Position numbers and translations under genes: made by a program
The notes under the pieces: generated by a model
The model's input: only the letters and a program-made list of their open reading frames with translations
What the model was told of the DNA's origin: nothing
Database searches by the model: none
In this document: in pieces, positions 1 through 11,617 of the stretch
Numbering within the stretch: the first letter of the stretch is position 1
Layout: each line of letters opens with the position of its first letter
Source: Chrysopilus asiliformis
Lineage: Eukaryota; Arthropoda; Insecta; Diptera; Rhagionidae
Assembly: GCA_964034945.1 (NCBI GenBank)
Contig: OZ035962.1
Coordinates: 70,462,774-70,526,773 of the forward strand
DNA: 64,000 nt
Reading direction: 5' to 3'

Positions 1-1233
1 TCTCAATGTAGATCTGCTCGTGTAAAAGTTGAGGTATTATCTTAGATAACGTCTTGTTCGCTACTACAAAGCCTTTAAAAACATTCTGAGTTAAAGTTAA
101 ATTCTCGAAACCAGATTGCTGATCGAATTTAGGAAATTAAATTCTTATCTAATTTTGTTTTTTAATTCTTTTTTATCTGTTCCGGCAAATTATTATTACT
201 TTCAGGAATACCGATGAATTGTAAACGCTGAGAATGAATCAGTAGATAAGATTTATTTGTCGTTTTACCGCTGTTTAATCAAGAAATATAGGAATTAAGA
301 GTTTTTGTGTGAAATTAAGGAAGTCTCGAATTGAATGATTTTTAACTTTATTCGACGACTATCGAATATTTTTTTTTCAGCTACAATCGAGTCCTAGCTC
401 GTAAGCTTAATCCGTTCCTGAATGACGTGCACCAACCGAGGAGTTCCCGGACCGAGGTTCCACTGAATGTAAATATAAATAGAAGAACAATGTATGCCTA
501 TCTGTTCAAAAATGATCGGATTAGAGGTTTTTATGTTTTAAGGTTTATTTGTGGTTTGTTATCGCTAAACTCAAAAACGAATGATTGGATTCTCATGAAA
601 AATTTGTTTGTATTCGTGACGCACGCTGATAAGCGCGGTCTGGTGAAATTACGTATACGTAACAGCAACAATATTAGTTACTTTTAAAATTTAAGCATTT
701 CTTTGTCATTTATGCTGTCAAAAATATTATTTTTTAGTTAAAAAAAATTATTGCTGATTTCATCTTTTTAAAATATTAGTTTGTAGATTCCTTTTTATTC
801 ACCCTGTAAATTATCATGGGATTTGAATAGAATCAACTTGAGCAACACGAAACATTCCCACTGGGGTTGTATTTGTGGAATCACGTGGTTGATTGTGTTA
901 AGGATAACGAGTAATAAAAGTTATACACGCTCACTATTGTAACCCAGCTAAGGATCCCCCCCTCGTATATGGACCGCATCCGTTGTCTCCCACACATATC
1001 CAGAAGATCTCATCCCGTCATGTACCATTTTGCCCTAAATTCTCAATTGGATTCAGTCCTTCACTCCGCACCTTTTGACACCAGCAACCATTCACTAGGA
1101 TCAGTTGTTTTTCGATATTCAATCTCTATTTCTTTCAGTCAGAAAGAGATAGTAAATAATTAGAGGGATTTTACGTTGAGAACACGTTTTAGGAATTGAC
1201 GGTTGTCCTTTGAGGACTTAACAATATTCTAGT
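1..1233. other. AT-rich non-coding stretch
   Basis: No credible exon is visible. The short open frames here lack splice context, domain similarity and codon bias. The stretch ends at the left terminus of a possible hAT element. Confidence 0.5.
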
Positions 1234-1338
1234 CAGTGTTGCCGCTATCCCCAGGTTTAAAATCGCCCAACTGAGAGTCAAAAATCTCAGAAATCAAATC
1301 CAAAAATTGCTAGTTTTCAGCTAGTTTTCAATTGCTAG

Positions 1339-1530
1339 GTTGGTTTTAATGTCCCGTCCCGTTCTCTAAGGTCTCATCCTTTTCTATCCGTGCCAGTTCA
1401 CAGGACTGTTTATGGAACTAATGAGCCTATCAATAATGTGTGCCATTTATTTAATAATTATTCAAGGTTTTTTGATTTCAATGTGTCAGCTGAAATGTTT
1501 GGCAAGAGAATTATCATGAGTAAGTTATAA
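1339..1530 (+). pseudogene. 3' end of a non-LTR retrotransposon ORF2 (5'-truncated LINE)
   Basis: The plus frame reads about 63 residues beginning VGFNVPSRSLRSHPF and including a Y-G-T-N-x-P-I-N-x-V stretch, LFNNYSRFFDFNVS and a terminal FGKRIIMSKL before TAA. This is the pattern at the extreme C-terminus of jockey/I-type LINE reverse transcriptase proteins. An in-frame TAG sits directly upstream at 1336, so only the tail survives. It is a dead-on-arrival fragment rather than a gene. The family-level call rests on remembered C-terminal patterns, so the clade is uncertain. Confidence 0.6.
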
Positions 1531-1683
1531 TTTTTAGTGAACATTAGTGAACATATTATTTATATATTGATATTTTGTTTTTTTAAATTATATTGTTATT
1601 TTGCTTTTTTTTTTTTGTTGGAATCAGCCTGTTAGGAATGTACCTGTTGGCTAAATAAATTAATAAATAAATAATAAACTTCA
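1531..1683 (+). repeat. LINE 3' UTR with TAAATAAA-type tail
   Basis: This directly follows the LINE stop codon. It contains a T-rich tract, the phrase CTGTTGGCTAAATAAA, and then repeated AATAAATAA units ending near 1683. Simple-repeat tails of this kind close many insect LINEs and mark the insertion's 3' end. Confidence 0.55.
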
Positions 1684-2076
1684 AGTCAAAATAACGATGC
1701 TGATGTAACTAGTTTTTTTTTAATTCAGTCAATTTTTATGCATAAAATTTATTATTTACAATTACCTCTGATTGAAGATTTGTTTATGTCTAAATACAAT
1801 AACTGTTTTTAGATTTCATTTTAATTTTATATTATTTTTTCATTTTTATAAAATGTTCTTCCGTAACTTCCAATAATCGCAGATCAATTGATTTTTCATT
1901 AAAATAAGCAAAAATGTGAGATATTGTGTAAAGTGCGGCATTTAATTAGCAATCTTTTCAGCGCAGTTTTTCTTTGATTATTAAGAAATCTTCGATAAGT
2001 AAAATCTTAAATCTCAAAACGGGGTCTTCAAGGCATAAAAGACGACAGAAATAAGTCGCTGAATATGGCAACACTG

Positions 2077-4442
2077 GTTTCAGTATTGTTTCACAAATGC
2101 AAAGCAGCAGACGACAGAACAAGATGAAGTTTTATAGACGATGAGATTCGTGGCATTTGCAGTCCTGTTACAAACACACAAAAATTCTGATAATATCCCA
2201 TCTACTACCAACCCACATACAAAGAGGAATAACTGTAAACATCCTTTATCGACGTTTAAGAATACTTTTGGCCTCATTACAAAACCAAAAAGAAAATTGT
2301 ATCACTAACATGAACTATGCTTGTGTGCAGAAGGTTTCCTTGAATACAGTTTTATTTGAACAAAAATATATGTATTGCATTCTAGAATGTGTGTATTAGT
2401 GTTGGAATTATTATTTTTTTTTGGCTCAGGGAGTTAAAATTATACTAAAAGGAGAGGAGTTAACTTTGTTGCAATTAAAGTGTTTTTCTTGTATTGGTTA
2501 CACTCAAGTATTAACATATTCAAGTTATAAAAATATGAAACACAATAGCGGAATAAACATCTTCAAATAAGATCTTTTATAAAAAGCTCCCCATTTCAAT
2601 TTTTCTATAAATATGGAACTTGTATAGAAGCTGCGTCATCTACAGTAAATAATGACACGAGAGTCAGATAAATATTGCCAAATATAGTTGAATAAATTTT
2701 AATTCGAAATATTTTCTAATTAGTCGATATATATGAATAAAATTAGTTAAAACGGTTGCGATTTTTTTATAGTTTCAGCCAGAGTTTGGGGGAAGACCCT
2801 TTAAGGCCGAACCACAGCTCAGGATGGTCGGAAGAACGAAAGGAGATAAGGAGATGTTGAATAATTCCTATATCTTAAGATCGACTTGAGAATCAATATA
2901 TGAATTTCTCGTACTTGTAAGTCAATTAATGAGAATGGCATTCTGTATTTTACCCTTATCCGTTATCTTATACCGTTATTGAAATAGTATCATTAAAAGA
3001 TAAAATAATAATTTTTTTCGAATTACTTGCAAACTTACGGTTGAAAGATATTAAAATTTTCGACATTTTCGTCTAAATCGATATCTTTTACCATTATCGA
3101 GATATTTCAGATTTTGTAAAATAAAAATTCATATTTTCATATAAACTAATAATTTATTCGTCGGGTTATTTTTGTGTACTAACGTCGATTTTGTATAAGT
3201 CATGTGCTGGTCACATTAGATATTTTCTTTTCTTAGATTATTTTAAGGCTCTGCAAAATTTTAAGGAATCACCCTTTCCCCGTCAGAAAGTTTTAGATTT
3301 TTAGGGTTTCCCTTATTTTAGATGTTACTTTCTATTTCCCGCCAAGTTTGAAGTTCCTAGTTTCACTAAAGGATTTTTTAGAAAAAAAAAATTGATATAA
3401 ATTTCAGTTTTCCGACTCTTGCTTCTCCGGATCTGGGTGGACTAGGAACTTAAATTTCTGAGGTTTTATTATGATCTATGTTGGAGCAATCAGTATCACG
3501 GTTCTCCCATAATGCGGAGCTAAGTTATGGGGGGGGGTCCCGTAAAAGTCACTGTAGTGCTGAATTTGGCGGATGCACTGCCGTGCACCTAGATAGAAGA
3601 AAAAATATATCTTAACTATTTAGCTTGTCAGAAAAAAAAACTGAAAACTGTGAATTAATTGCTTAATATTGCAATTAACAGAAATATAATTATAAATGTT
3701 CATTCCAACTAACATTGGTTTTGCGTTGTTAAAATTCCAAAGATATTTCTTACCAATTTGGAAGAATTGAATTGATTTTTCCATTTGGATACAATCATTC
3801 AAAAAGGAAAATCTAGAGTAAAACCGGAGAAATACCAGAAATAGCAACGTTTGGGAAAAAAGCAGAACTGGACATAAAAGAAAACGCCAAGTGATCAAGT
3901 GAAGAGTATCAAGACCAATTAATAAACATATCGCCACTCATTGTTCACTTCTCTGGATTTGATTAAAACCCTGACGGAAAAAAGTGTCAACAAAAATGTT
4001 GCATCGAATAAGGATTTATCGAGGAGTTATGAGGAAATTTCCATAACCAAAACTAGCGTATGAACATAGCATTAGCAGCGATCAGGGCGCTTTACTTAAA
4101 GATATACGGATAATTTTTGTTGATTTATTTATAATTTGTAACAATGCAGATCATTAAATTAATATAGCTGGCAATAGAAATGATAGACGAAAGCGCTTCC
4201 AAAATGGCTTTATATCATTTGGAAGATTAAATTGATTTTCTTTGTGGTAGCAGTGAAATAAAACGTATATTGATAGTTGTGGGCGATAATGATATGCATA
4301 TTAAGTTGTCAGCAAACCTGTACTGTGCAATCTCCACGAAACGGACATTTACGGTGGGTTTTGCTATGCGAATCAAAAATATACGAAAAGTCCCTCTATC
4401 GCATGTTCATTTATGGGAGCTTCCATAACATAAAAATACAAA
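2077..4442. other. Gene-free AT-rich spacer
   Basis: No exon, RNA gene or TIR pair is convincing. A G9 homopolymer lies near 3529. Open frames are short and hydrophobic, as expected from AT-rich noise. Two segments (about 3960-4080 and 4262-4445) share an irregular GAGG/CCATAAC-containing style, but I cannot define a repeat. Confidence 0.45.
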
Positions 4443-4860
4443 AAATTGGCCTTAGGTAGGCTTACCAGACGTCCTGCCTTGGCCTTTTGAAGATTCGTCC
4501 CGGGCGTCCGGCTCAGTTTGTTATTTTGTCCCGGTTTTGAATACTTGTGTGTAGATCAGCATGGAAATGGAACTTTGCACGTTCGGTGTCTGATAGAACG
4601 ACTAGAATTGCATTCTACCCAAATCTTAAAATTATTGTATAATATCCCGATAACCCCAATAAATCTGTAGAAAAAACCCAAAACAATTTAAGTCAATTTT
4701 CAGGCAAAGGGATTCGGTTTTTGCAATTCCAGATAGAGCAATTAGTCTGAAAATCAACAGAATTGATTTTACACCCTGAGTATATGCTTGAGATAAAAAA
4801 AGACAAAATCAGACAAAATTACATTAATATTTGTTTTAAATGAATAATTTAAATCAGGGG
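4443..4860 (+). repeat. Unclassified dispersed repeat U1, copy 1
   Basis: This stretch is homologous, in inverted orientation and with many differences, to about 60820-61240. Shared landmarks are TAGGCTTACCAGACG, GAAGATTCGTC, CGGTGTCT followed by AGAACGACTAGAATTGCATT, and AATTTTCAGGCAA. No ORF of note is present. The superfamily is unknown. Confidence 0.5.
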
Positions 4861-5295
4861 TCATCAAAGTAACTGTCGCTCCCTTTACAATCAAAATTTA
4901 TAACCACTAAAAATTAAAATACAGTTCAATGAAACACAACCTTCCACGGCAATGGCTTGACACGAACTGATTTAAAATGAAATGCGTCATGCTAATAATG
5001 CACCGATTCCAACTCAAAGCACGATTCGTTTTATTCCTGCGATCCGAAGCCGCAACACACAAGCATTACAGCACACAATAAAACGTCGATTATAGTGGCT
5101 ACGCTTTTAAAGCCTAGCTGATGATGCCTGATTTAAATTTGCTGAAAATTAATTTTTTTTTAAAGAAAAAAACCCTAAATCTCTGATTGCTGTTTGTATT
5201 AAACTGCCGTTTTAGCAGAAACCACGGTTTCGCCCACATATAGGGTTAATAACTTACTACAAAATACTTTGCAAGAATGGAAGTTCGCCCCCTCT
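4861..5295. other. Spacer
   Basis: Nothing recognisable is present. A local patch near 5000-5110 is somewhat richer in GC. Confidence 0.4.
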
Positions 5296-5712
5296 TTACT
5301 TTCTTATACCAAGTATAATAAAGTATTGTATTCGTGAAAAATTTCGGTACCTCCTAATTTTCCATAAAAACATTTCTGTGTACAAAAACGACTAGAGCTG
5401 GAGCCATGAAATTTTACAGGGATGTTTGATCCTGGAATGAGACGATCCTGTTTTAAAAATCGCAATTTCGTTTTTCGCACTTTATGCAATTGTTTAATTC
5501 GTCCCTTAATTCTTTTTCAGAAACTCGTTTCAAGCAATTCCTAAAAATATTTTTTTTTATTTTTATAATGAAAATATCTCGATAATAGTAACAGATAGCG
5601 GATAACAGTAAAAGATAGCAGATATCTGTACGAGTAAAAACCGTTAGTTTTCGATATAATCGCAAAAAAATCATTTTTTTGTAACGGTATGTATATCTCG
5701 ATATCGAGTTTT
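5296..5712 (+). repeat. Dispersed repeat family R1, copy at 5.3 kb
   Basis: It starts TTACTTTCTTATACC and runs through AAGTATAATAAAGTATTG, GAAAAATTTCGG and TAAAAACATTTC. It ends in a stretch rich in GATATCTCGATA and AACCGTTAGTTTTCGA motifs. The same order recurs at 12941, 39363 and, inverted, 44742. No protein is encoded. Confidence 0.6.
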
Positions 5713-6347
5713 ATTGAAAGACAAATGTTCATTGCCTCCAACTTTTGTCATACACAAGAGCATTGAAAACGCGCAATTTCGGAGTAAATTGCAGAAAACG
5801 AAATTGATAATTTTCGTAGAACTATTCAATGAGTTATCTCACACCGTTTTTGTGTACCAAAGGTCTATAAAATCTCATAAATGTGAGACTTTATCAACCC
5901 ACAAAAAATTGGGAGCAAAAACAAAAAAAAAGTACTTGCACTTCTATTATAGTTTCTCAATACCGTGCACCAAAATATGCGTAAAATCTGAACTGCGCAG
6001 GAGAGACTCCTAAAGATTGGGGAAACAATTATCATTGCAGTCAGATTTGCGTTTGTTGATTTTCTGATGCATTAACATGTCGCCTACAGCCTACCATCTA
6101 ACATGGATTTCGAATCATTGAATCATTGTATATTATGTAAGTTTTGTTGCTACCCATTAATAGTAGGAATTCTGATAGCGGTCTATACTCATGACGTCAT
6201 CAGAAGTTCAAATAAATTTTTCAGTTAGACCATTGGTAAAAAAAACCCCGATTTTTAAGGCTATTTCATAGAAAATATTTAGTGATAAAATCAAATTTTG
6301 AACGGTTTATCGAGCATATGAAATCAAAAAAAATCTGTATCAAAAAC
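5713..6347. other. Spacer, left flank of the Penelope insertion
   Basis: There is no gene or repeat I can define. The sequence is the pre-insertion target on the left side of the composite retroelement. Confidence 0.4.
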
Positions 6348-6360
6348 CATTCAAATTAAA
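6348..6360. repeat. Left target-site duplication of the PLE insertion
   Basis: CATTCAAATTAAA occurs here and again at 12047-12059, exactly bracketing the composite element. The final AAA could also belong to the element, so the true duplication is 10-13 bp. Confidence 0.85.
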
Positions 6361-6382
6361 CAAAAGTTGTGTTTAATTTTCC

Positions 6383-6426
6383 AGCCTAACGTTTCGAGCC
6401 TTGTTTTGGCTCATCTTCAGAGGCCT
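6383..6426 (-). ncRNA. Hammerhead-ribozyme-like motif, copy A
   Basis: Read on the minus strand: AGGCC, T, CTGAAGA, an unpaired T, GAGCC, a 7-nt loop, GGCTC, GAAAC, GTT, AGGCT. The GAGCC/GGCTC arms form stem II, AGGCT pairs with AGGCCT as stem I, and AC/GT gives a minimal 2-bp stem III. Cleavage would fall after GTT, between 6388 and 6387. The unpaired T after CTGAAGA departs from the classical core. Hammerheads are known in Penelope-like elements, but activity here is unproven. Confidence 0.55.
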
Positions 6427-6714
6427 ATTTATAATATGTTTTATTAAGCACCAATAATTTTACAATTATAAAGATAAAAAAGAGACTTACGTTAAAAGAT
6501 CATTTAAATGCACTCACTATGTTATAACTATTAATATTTAGCCGTAAAAACTTTGTCTAAATGTTATATTAAAATAAATAAATAAATAACATAGATAAAA
6601 TACTTTAAATTAACAACCAAAAATGAACAAGAAAAACGAAAAACGAGAAAAAGTAAAACAGCTGACAGTGGTAACAGTTCAGTACAGCAACAGTTTTTAA
6701 TGCGATGGTGTAGG

Positions 6715-9237
6715 TTACGTTATGTCTATTTCTCTTCTCTTTCTTTTGCGTGTGTTGATTTGAAAATCTTCTACTAATGCACAATATATCGCGTTCATGT
6801 CTTCAGTGTCACGTTTTTTGTTGTATGTGTTCTGTGTGTAGATGTGTAAAGCTTCAGTTGTCAAGCGTTTATTGTAGTTACTTTGTGTGTCTATTATCTC
6901 TGTGTTGTCAAAGTCCGGTGTGTGACCAACTTCGAGATAATGCTCTACCACTGCAGTGTGATGAGGATTATCTCGTGCTCTTTTTAGGCTGCTCTTATGC
7001 CCAATCAATCGTTTCTCCAGAAATTGACCTGTTTGACCAACATAATTGAGAGAACAGGGTTCCCCTGTTCCCTCGTTGCCTTTACAAGGTATTTTGTAGA
7101 TGATGTTTGATCTTTTTTGCTTCGAGATGGGATCTTTTAATTTTGTGAAAATATTGCGTAAAGTGAATTTGTTATTGTAAGCCAACATGGTATTGTTTGT
7201 ATATTTTTTAATTACTCTAGTAATTTGTTCTGTAATCCCGTTTACATATGTTATGCTACGATAATATTGATCAATCACAGAACTTATGTTGGGCGGGATG
7301 ATGTTATTCATATTATGACTTGCGATGGCAAGGGCTTTTTTAATGAAGTTATGGGGGTAATTGTTCTTAAATAAAACTACTTTAATATGTCTGATATTTG
7401 CGTTATGAAATTTGCTATCACTAAGGTTTAGAATCTGTTTTATGAATTGAACGGCCGTGTTAAGTTTTTGGGAATAGGGATGGTGGGAATGAAAATTGAG
7501 AATCCTATCAGAGGTGATGTCCTTCTTGTACCAATTCGTTATGATATTGCCATCAACTTCTTTTATGCAAAGCATATTGAGAAAGGGTAGGGTGCTATTT
7601 TTTTCCAATTCAACTGTAAACTGTATGCGGGGATTAAAACTATTAAGTGTTCGTAAGGTGTAATCAACTTTGTCTGTAGGGATTATCGCAAAAATGTCGT
7701 CAACATACTTAACAAACAATTTTGGTACAAAAGTCAGTTTTTTCATTGTCTCCACTAATATATGTTGTGTGACTACGTCAGCTATTACTGGGGATATTGG
7801 GCTGCCCATCGGAACACCGAATTTCTGTTTGTAAAATTTATTGTTAAATAAGAAATAATTATTGTCAATAATACAAAATTTTAAAAAATCAATAAATCTA
7901 GTTTTGTCAAAATTCGTCATTCCTGAAATTTTATCCCATTTTTGTGATACAATTTGAATAGCTAGATCTGCTGGAATGTTCGTAAATAGAGATACAATGT
8001 CAAAACTAACCATCATTTCATTTGGTCCCAAAGATATCGTCGACAGTCTTTGCTTAAAATCCATAGAGTTTTTTATATTGTAGGGATCATTAGTCAGTAG
8101 ATTTTGAAGAATGAATGTTAATTTCTTTGACAAAAAAGAAGTTGGTGTATTGACAGTAGATACTATTGGTCTCATAGGTACATCTACTTTATGTATCTTT
8201 GGTAACGCGTAGAGTCTAGGAGCAGTAGTGTTAAATTTCGTCATCTGATTTTTTTCATAAATATTAATTAAACCGTCATTGAGTAATTGTCTAGCAAATT
8301 TATTGTTAATGCACTGTAATTTAGCCGTGGGGTCTTTTTTAATTTCTATATATGTGTTTCTGTCTGAAGTCAACAATTCTACTTTCTCAAAATAGTCAGT
8401 TTTCTTCATAATAACTGTAGATTTACCCTTGTCACTGCAAGTCACAATAATGTCTTTGTGATTTTTAAGGAAAATTTGTGTGTTATTAAATATTGTTTTC
8501 AATACCTGGTTAACTGTTTTTTTAGCGGATTGTGAATTTTTCTTGTTTAATACAATGTTGGAAATTTTTGCTCTAGCAATATCCCGATCTTTGTGATTAT
8601 CTAATGTTCTTAAAATCTCCTCAACATCAGCAATTATGTTGAAAACAGGCAAATTTCGGTTGTCGGGAGCAAACGCAAACTTTGGACCCAAAGACAATAA
8701 CCACATCACGTCCTTGGGAATGTCTAAATCAGTCAGGTTGTTAAAACTTTTTTCGTCAGTAATAAAATTAAGATCGTTAAGTAGTTTAAAATAAAGATTG
8801 TCAAATTTGTTCTTATGTTTAATTGTGCATTTAGTTATATTCTTGTCGTATACTATTTTTTGGGTTTGGAGAAATGTATCAGAGATTTCAAAAGGAAACT
8901 CGTCAAGAATTTCTTCCTGTAACCTGTATAATACCTCCTCCGATCTTTGTGTATTATGTATAATATTATTTATTGTTATGTTAAGAATTTTCGCGTGGAA
9001 ATTGCTCATCACATTATTAAACTTGTTACTGTACTTACCGTCATTACAAATAATTTTATTGATGTTACTGGTACTATTTGAAATGAAGTTAGGGATGAGT
9101 GTGTGTGCTCTGCATTTTAAGAGGAAGTCCCTCGATGTTTTTAATTTAGATGTTATCATAATCTGTTTAGCATAGTCTTTTAGAAGCTTGGTTTTTGTTG
9201 CTCCGTGGTGTTTATTAATTTTTTCGAAGAAACTCAT
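6715..9237 (-). CDS. Penelope-like reverse transcriptase with C-terminal GIY-YIG endonuclease (intact ORF)
   Basis: The ORF codes 840 residues from the ATG at 9237 (MSFFEKINKH), with no internal stop. An in-frame TTG six codons upstream is open but is not a normal eukaryotic start. The protein would copy the element RNA into DNA at a nicked target. Landmarks in order are SDKGKSTVIMKK (about 268), YALPKIHK (about 344), SFDIVSLFTNIP (motif A, about 412), GVPMGSPISP (motif B, about 474), KYVDDIF with YVDD at 511-514 (motif C), then PFLNML and NWYKK. The C-terminal nuclease has IIYKIPC, a Cys pair, YVGQTG (about 732), a following R and H near 743-747, and a TTEALHIY Glu near 795. A basic RKRKRRE tail may target the nucleus. 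RT motifs and nuclease look complete, so this copy could be active. Penelope family identification is firm; the exact clade is not. Confidence 0.93.
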   Translation of the reverse strand: MSFFEKINKHHGATKTKLLKDYAKQIMITSKLKTSRDFLLKCRAHTLIPNFISNSTSNINKIICNDGKYSNKFNNVMSNFHAKILNITINNIIHNTQRSEEVLYRLQEEILDEFPFEISDTFLQTQKIVYDKNITKCTIKHKNKFDNLYFKLLNDLNFITDEKSFNNLTDLDIPKDVMWLLSLGPKFAFAPDNRNLPVFNIIADVEEILRTLDNHKDRDIARAKISNIVLNKKNSQSAKKTVNQVLKTIFNNTQIFLKNHKDIIVTCSDKGKSTVIMKKTDYFEKVELLTSDRNTYIEIKKDPTAKLQCINNKFARQLLNDGLINIYEKNQMTKFNTTAPRLYALPKIHKVDVPMRPIVSTVNTPTSFLSKKLTFILQNLLTNDPYNIKNSMDFKQRLSTISLGPNEMMVSFDIVSLFTNIPADLAIQIVSQKWDKISGMTNFDKTRFIDFLKFCIIDNNYFLFNNKFYKQKFGVPMGSPISPVIADVVTQHILVETMKKLTFVPKLFVKYVDDIFAIIPTDKVDYTLRTLNSFNPRIQFTVELEKNSTLPFLNMLCIKEVDGNIITNWYKKDITSDRILNFHSHHPYSQKLNTAVQFIKQILNLSDSKFHNANIRHIKVVLFKNNYPHNFIKKALAIASHNMNNIIPPNISSVIDQYYRSITYVNGITEQITRVIKKYTNNTMLAYNNKFTLRNIFTKLKDPISKQKRSNIIYKIPCKGNEGTGEPCSLNYVGQTGQFLEKRLIGHKSSLKRARDNPHHTAVVEHYLEVGHTPDFDNTEIIDTQSNYNKRLTTEALHIYTQNTYNKKRDTEDMNAIYCALVEDFQINTRKRKRREIDIT

Positions 9238-9344
9238 GTTGTTTGATGCCCTCAACGTTTTATTTAATTTTGATAATATGTCGACCGTATAATAGTATTT
9301 GTCTTAGTTTGGCGGGCTTAGCGGTCCAATTTTAGGAAATAAAA
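9238..9344 (-). promoter_or_regulatory. 5' untranslated region of PLE copy A, junction with the upstream tandem copy
   Basis: This lies between the ATG of copy A and the 3' end of upstream copy B. It has an in-frame TAA well upstream of the ATG and no intron. The same 75-bp start reappears as segment D at 11972-12046. In tandem PLEs the preceding unit's 3' region plus this segment acts as the pseudo-LTR. A promoter role is inferred from the family. Confidence 0.5.
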
Positions 9345-9366
9345 CAAAAGTTGTGTTTAATTTTCC

Positions 9367-9410
9367 AGCCTAACGTTTCGAGCCTTGTTTTGGCTCATCT
9401 TCAGAGGCCT
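9367..9410 (-). ncRNA. Hammerhead-ribozyme-like motif, copy B
   Basis: The sequence is identical to the motif at 6383-6426, one 2984-bp period upstream, and sits about 130 nt before the copy A start codon. Predicted cleavage is between 9372 and 9371. Self-cleavage at both motifs of a tandem transcript would release a unit-length RNA covering the complete ORF. Confidence 0.55.
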
Positions 9411-9698
9411 ATTTATAATATGTTTTATTAAGCACCAATAATTTTACAATTATAAAGATAAAAAAGAGACTTACGTTAAAAGATCATTTAAATGCACTCA
9501 CTATGTTATAACTATTAATATTTAGCCGTAAAAACTTTGTCTAAATGTTATATTAAAATAAATAAATAAATAACATAGATAAAATACTTTAAATTAACAA
9601 CCAAAAATGAACAAGAAAAACGAAAAACGAGAAAAAGTAAAACAGCTGACAGTGGTAACAGTTCAGTACAGCAACAGTTTTTAATGCGATGGTGTAGG

Positions 9699-10118
9699 TT
9701 ACGTTATGTCTATTTCTCTTCTCTTTCTTTTGCGTGTGTTGATTTGAAAATCTTCTACTAATGCACAATATATCGCGTTCATGTCTTCAGTGTCACGTTT
9801 TTTGTTGTATGTGTTCTGTGTGTAGATGTGTAAAGCTTCAGTTGTCAAGCGTTTATTGTAGTTACTTTGTGTGTCTATTATCTCTGTGTTGTCAAAGTCC
9901 GGTGTGTGACCAACTTCGAGATAATGCTCTACCACTGCAGTGTGATGAGGATTATCTCGTGCTCTTTTTAGGCTGCTCTTATGCCCAATCAATCGTTTCT
10001 CCAGAAATTGACCTGTTTGACCAACATAATTGAGAGAACAGGGTTCCCCTGTTCCCTCGTTGCCTTTACAAGGTATTTTGTAGATGATGTTTGATCTTTT
10101 TTGCTTCGAGATGGGATC
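9699..10118 (-). pseudogene. PLE copy B: C-terminal GIY-YIG fragment
   Basis: This contains only the last 139 codons of the PLE ORF, from DPISKQKR through the GIY-YIG domain to REIDIT and stop. It is truncated at the inversion junction at 10118. Residues match copy A exactly. Open reading continues 5 codons into antisense copy C (MVTRR), an artefact of the junction. There is no RT domain. Confidence 0.9.
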
Positions 10119-11617
10119 TCTACGCGTTACCAAAGATACATAAAGTAGATGTACCTATGAGACCAATAGTATCTACTGTCAATACACCAACTTCTTTTTT
10201 GTCAAAGAAATTAACATTCATTCTTCAAAATCTACTGACTAATGATCCCTACAATATAAAAAACTCTATGGATTTTAAGCAAAGACTGTCGACGATATCT
10301 TTGGGACCAAATGAAATGATGGTTAGTTTTGACATTGTATCTCTATTTACGAACATTCCAGCAGATCTAGCTATTCAAATTGTATCACAAAAATGGGATA
10401 AAATTTCAGGAATGACGAATTTTGACAAAACTAGATTTATTGATTTTTTAAAATTTTGTATTATTGACAATAATTATTTCTTATTTAACAATAAATTTTA
10501 CAAACAGAAATTCGGTGTTCCGATGGGCAGCCCAATATCCCCAGTAATAGCTGACGTAGTCACACAACATATATTAGTGGAGACAATGAAAAAACTGACT
10601 TTTGTACCAAAATTGTTTGTTAAGTATGTTGACGACATTTTTGCGATAATCCCTACAGACAAAGTTGATTACACCTTACGAACACTTAATAGTTTTAATC
10701 CCCGCATACAGTTTACAGTTGAATTGGAAAAAAATAGCACCCTACCCTTTCTCAATATGCTTTGCATAAAAGAAGTTGATGGCAATATCATAACGAATTG
10801 GTACAAGAAGGACATCACCTCTGATAGGATTCTCAATTTTCATTCCCACCATCCCTATTCCCAAAAACTTAACACGGCCGTTCAATTCATAAAACAGATT
10901 CTAAACCTTAGTGATAGCAAATTTCATAACGCAAATATCAGACATATTAAAGTAGTTTTATTTAAGAACAATTACCCCCATAACTTCATTAAAAAAGCCC
11001 TTGCCATCGCAAGTCATAATATGAATAACATCATCCCGCCCAACATAAGTTCTGTGATTGATCAATATTATCGTAGCATAACATATGTAAACGGGATTAC
11101 AGAACAAATTACTAGAGTAATTAAAAAATATACAAACAATACCATGTTGGCTTACAATAACAAATTCACTTTACGCAATATTTTCACAAAATTAAAAGAT
11201 CCCATCTCGAAGCAAAAAAGATCAAACATCATCTACAAAATACCTTGTAAAGGCAACGAGGGAACAGGGGAACCCTGTTCTCTCAATTATGTTGGTCAAA
11301 CAGGTCAATTTCTGGAGAAACGATTGATTGGGCATAAGAGCAGCCTAAAAAGAGCACGAGATAATCCTCATCACACTGCAGTGGTAGAGCATTATCTCGA
11401 AGTTGGTCACACACCGGACTTTGACAACACAGAGATAATAGACACACAAAGTAACTACAATAAACGCTTGACAACTGAAGCTTTACACATCTACACACAG
11501 AACACATACAACAAAAAACGTGACACTGAAGACATGAACGCGATATATTGTGCATTAGTAGAAGATTTTCAAATCAACACACGCAAAAGAAAGAGAAGAG
11601 AAATAGACATAACGTAA
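10118..11617 (+). pseudogene. PLE copy C: 5'-truncated RT plus GIY-YIG ORF, inverted
   Basis: The inverted copy begins inside the ORF at LYALPKIHK and runs 499 codons to the normal stop, keeping RT motifs A, B and C (including YVDD) and the whole GIY-YIG domain. It lacks the N-terminal 341 residues of the ATG-initiated protein. An ATG at 10091, inside antisense copy B, extends the frame by a few foreign residues (MIFFASRWD). The frame is therefore open for 508 codons, but this start is accidental. Sequence agrees with copy A wherever compared. It forms 1854-bp inverted arms with copy A and 774-bp arms with copy B. Confidence 0.9.

Larger units (their letters stand above)
1234..2076. mobile_element. 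Degenerate hAT-like element holding a LINE fragment
   Basis: The stretch begins CAGTGTTGCC and ends GGCAACACTG, which are inverted terminal sequences typical of hAT elements. The 8 bases outside each end (ATTCTAGT and GTTTCAGT) agree at only 5 positions, so the target duplication is eroded or the pairing is fortuitous. The interior holds no transposase but does contain a LINE 3' end, suggesting a nested insertion. Classification is tentative. Confidence 0.35.

Noticed and set aside
6777..7049. 90-codon plus-strand frame inside the PLE, repeated at 9761-10033 and (minus) 11283-11555
   Set aside because: It is the antisense of the conserved GIY-YIG coding region and appears three times only because the PLE does.
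9238..9255. Six extra residues from a TTG start for the PLE ORF
   Set aside because: TTG is not a normal eukaryotic start, and the ATG at 9237 is the first good one.
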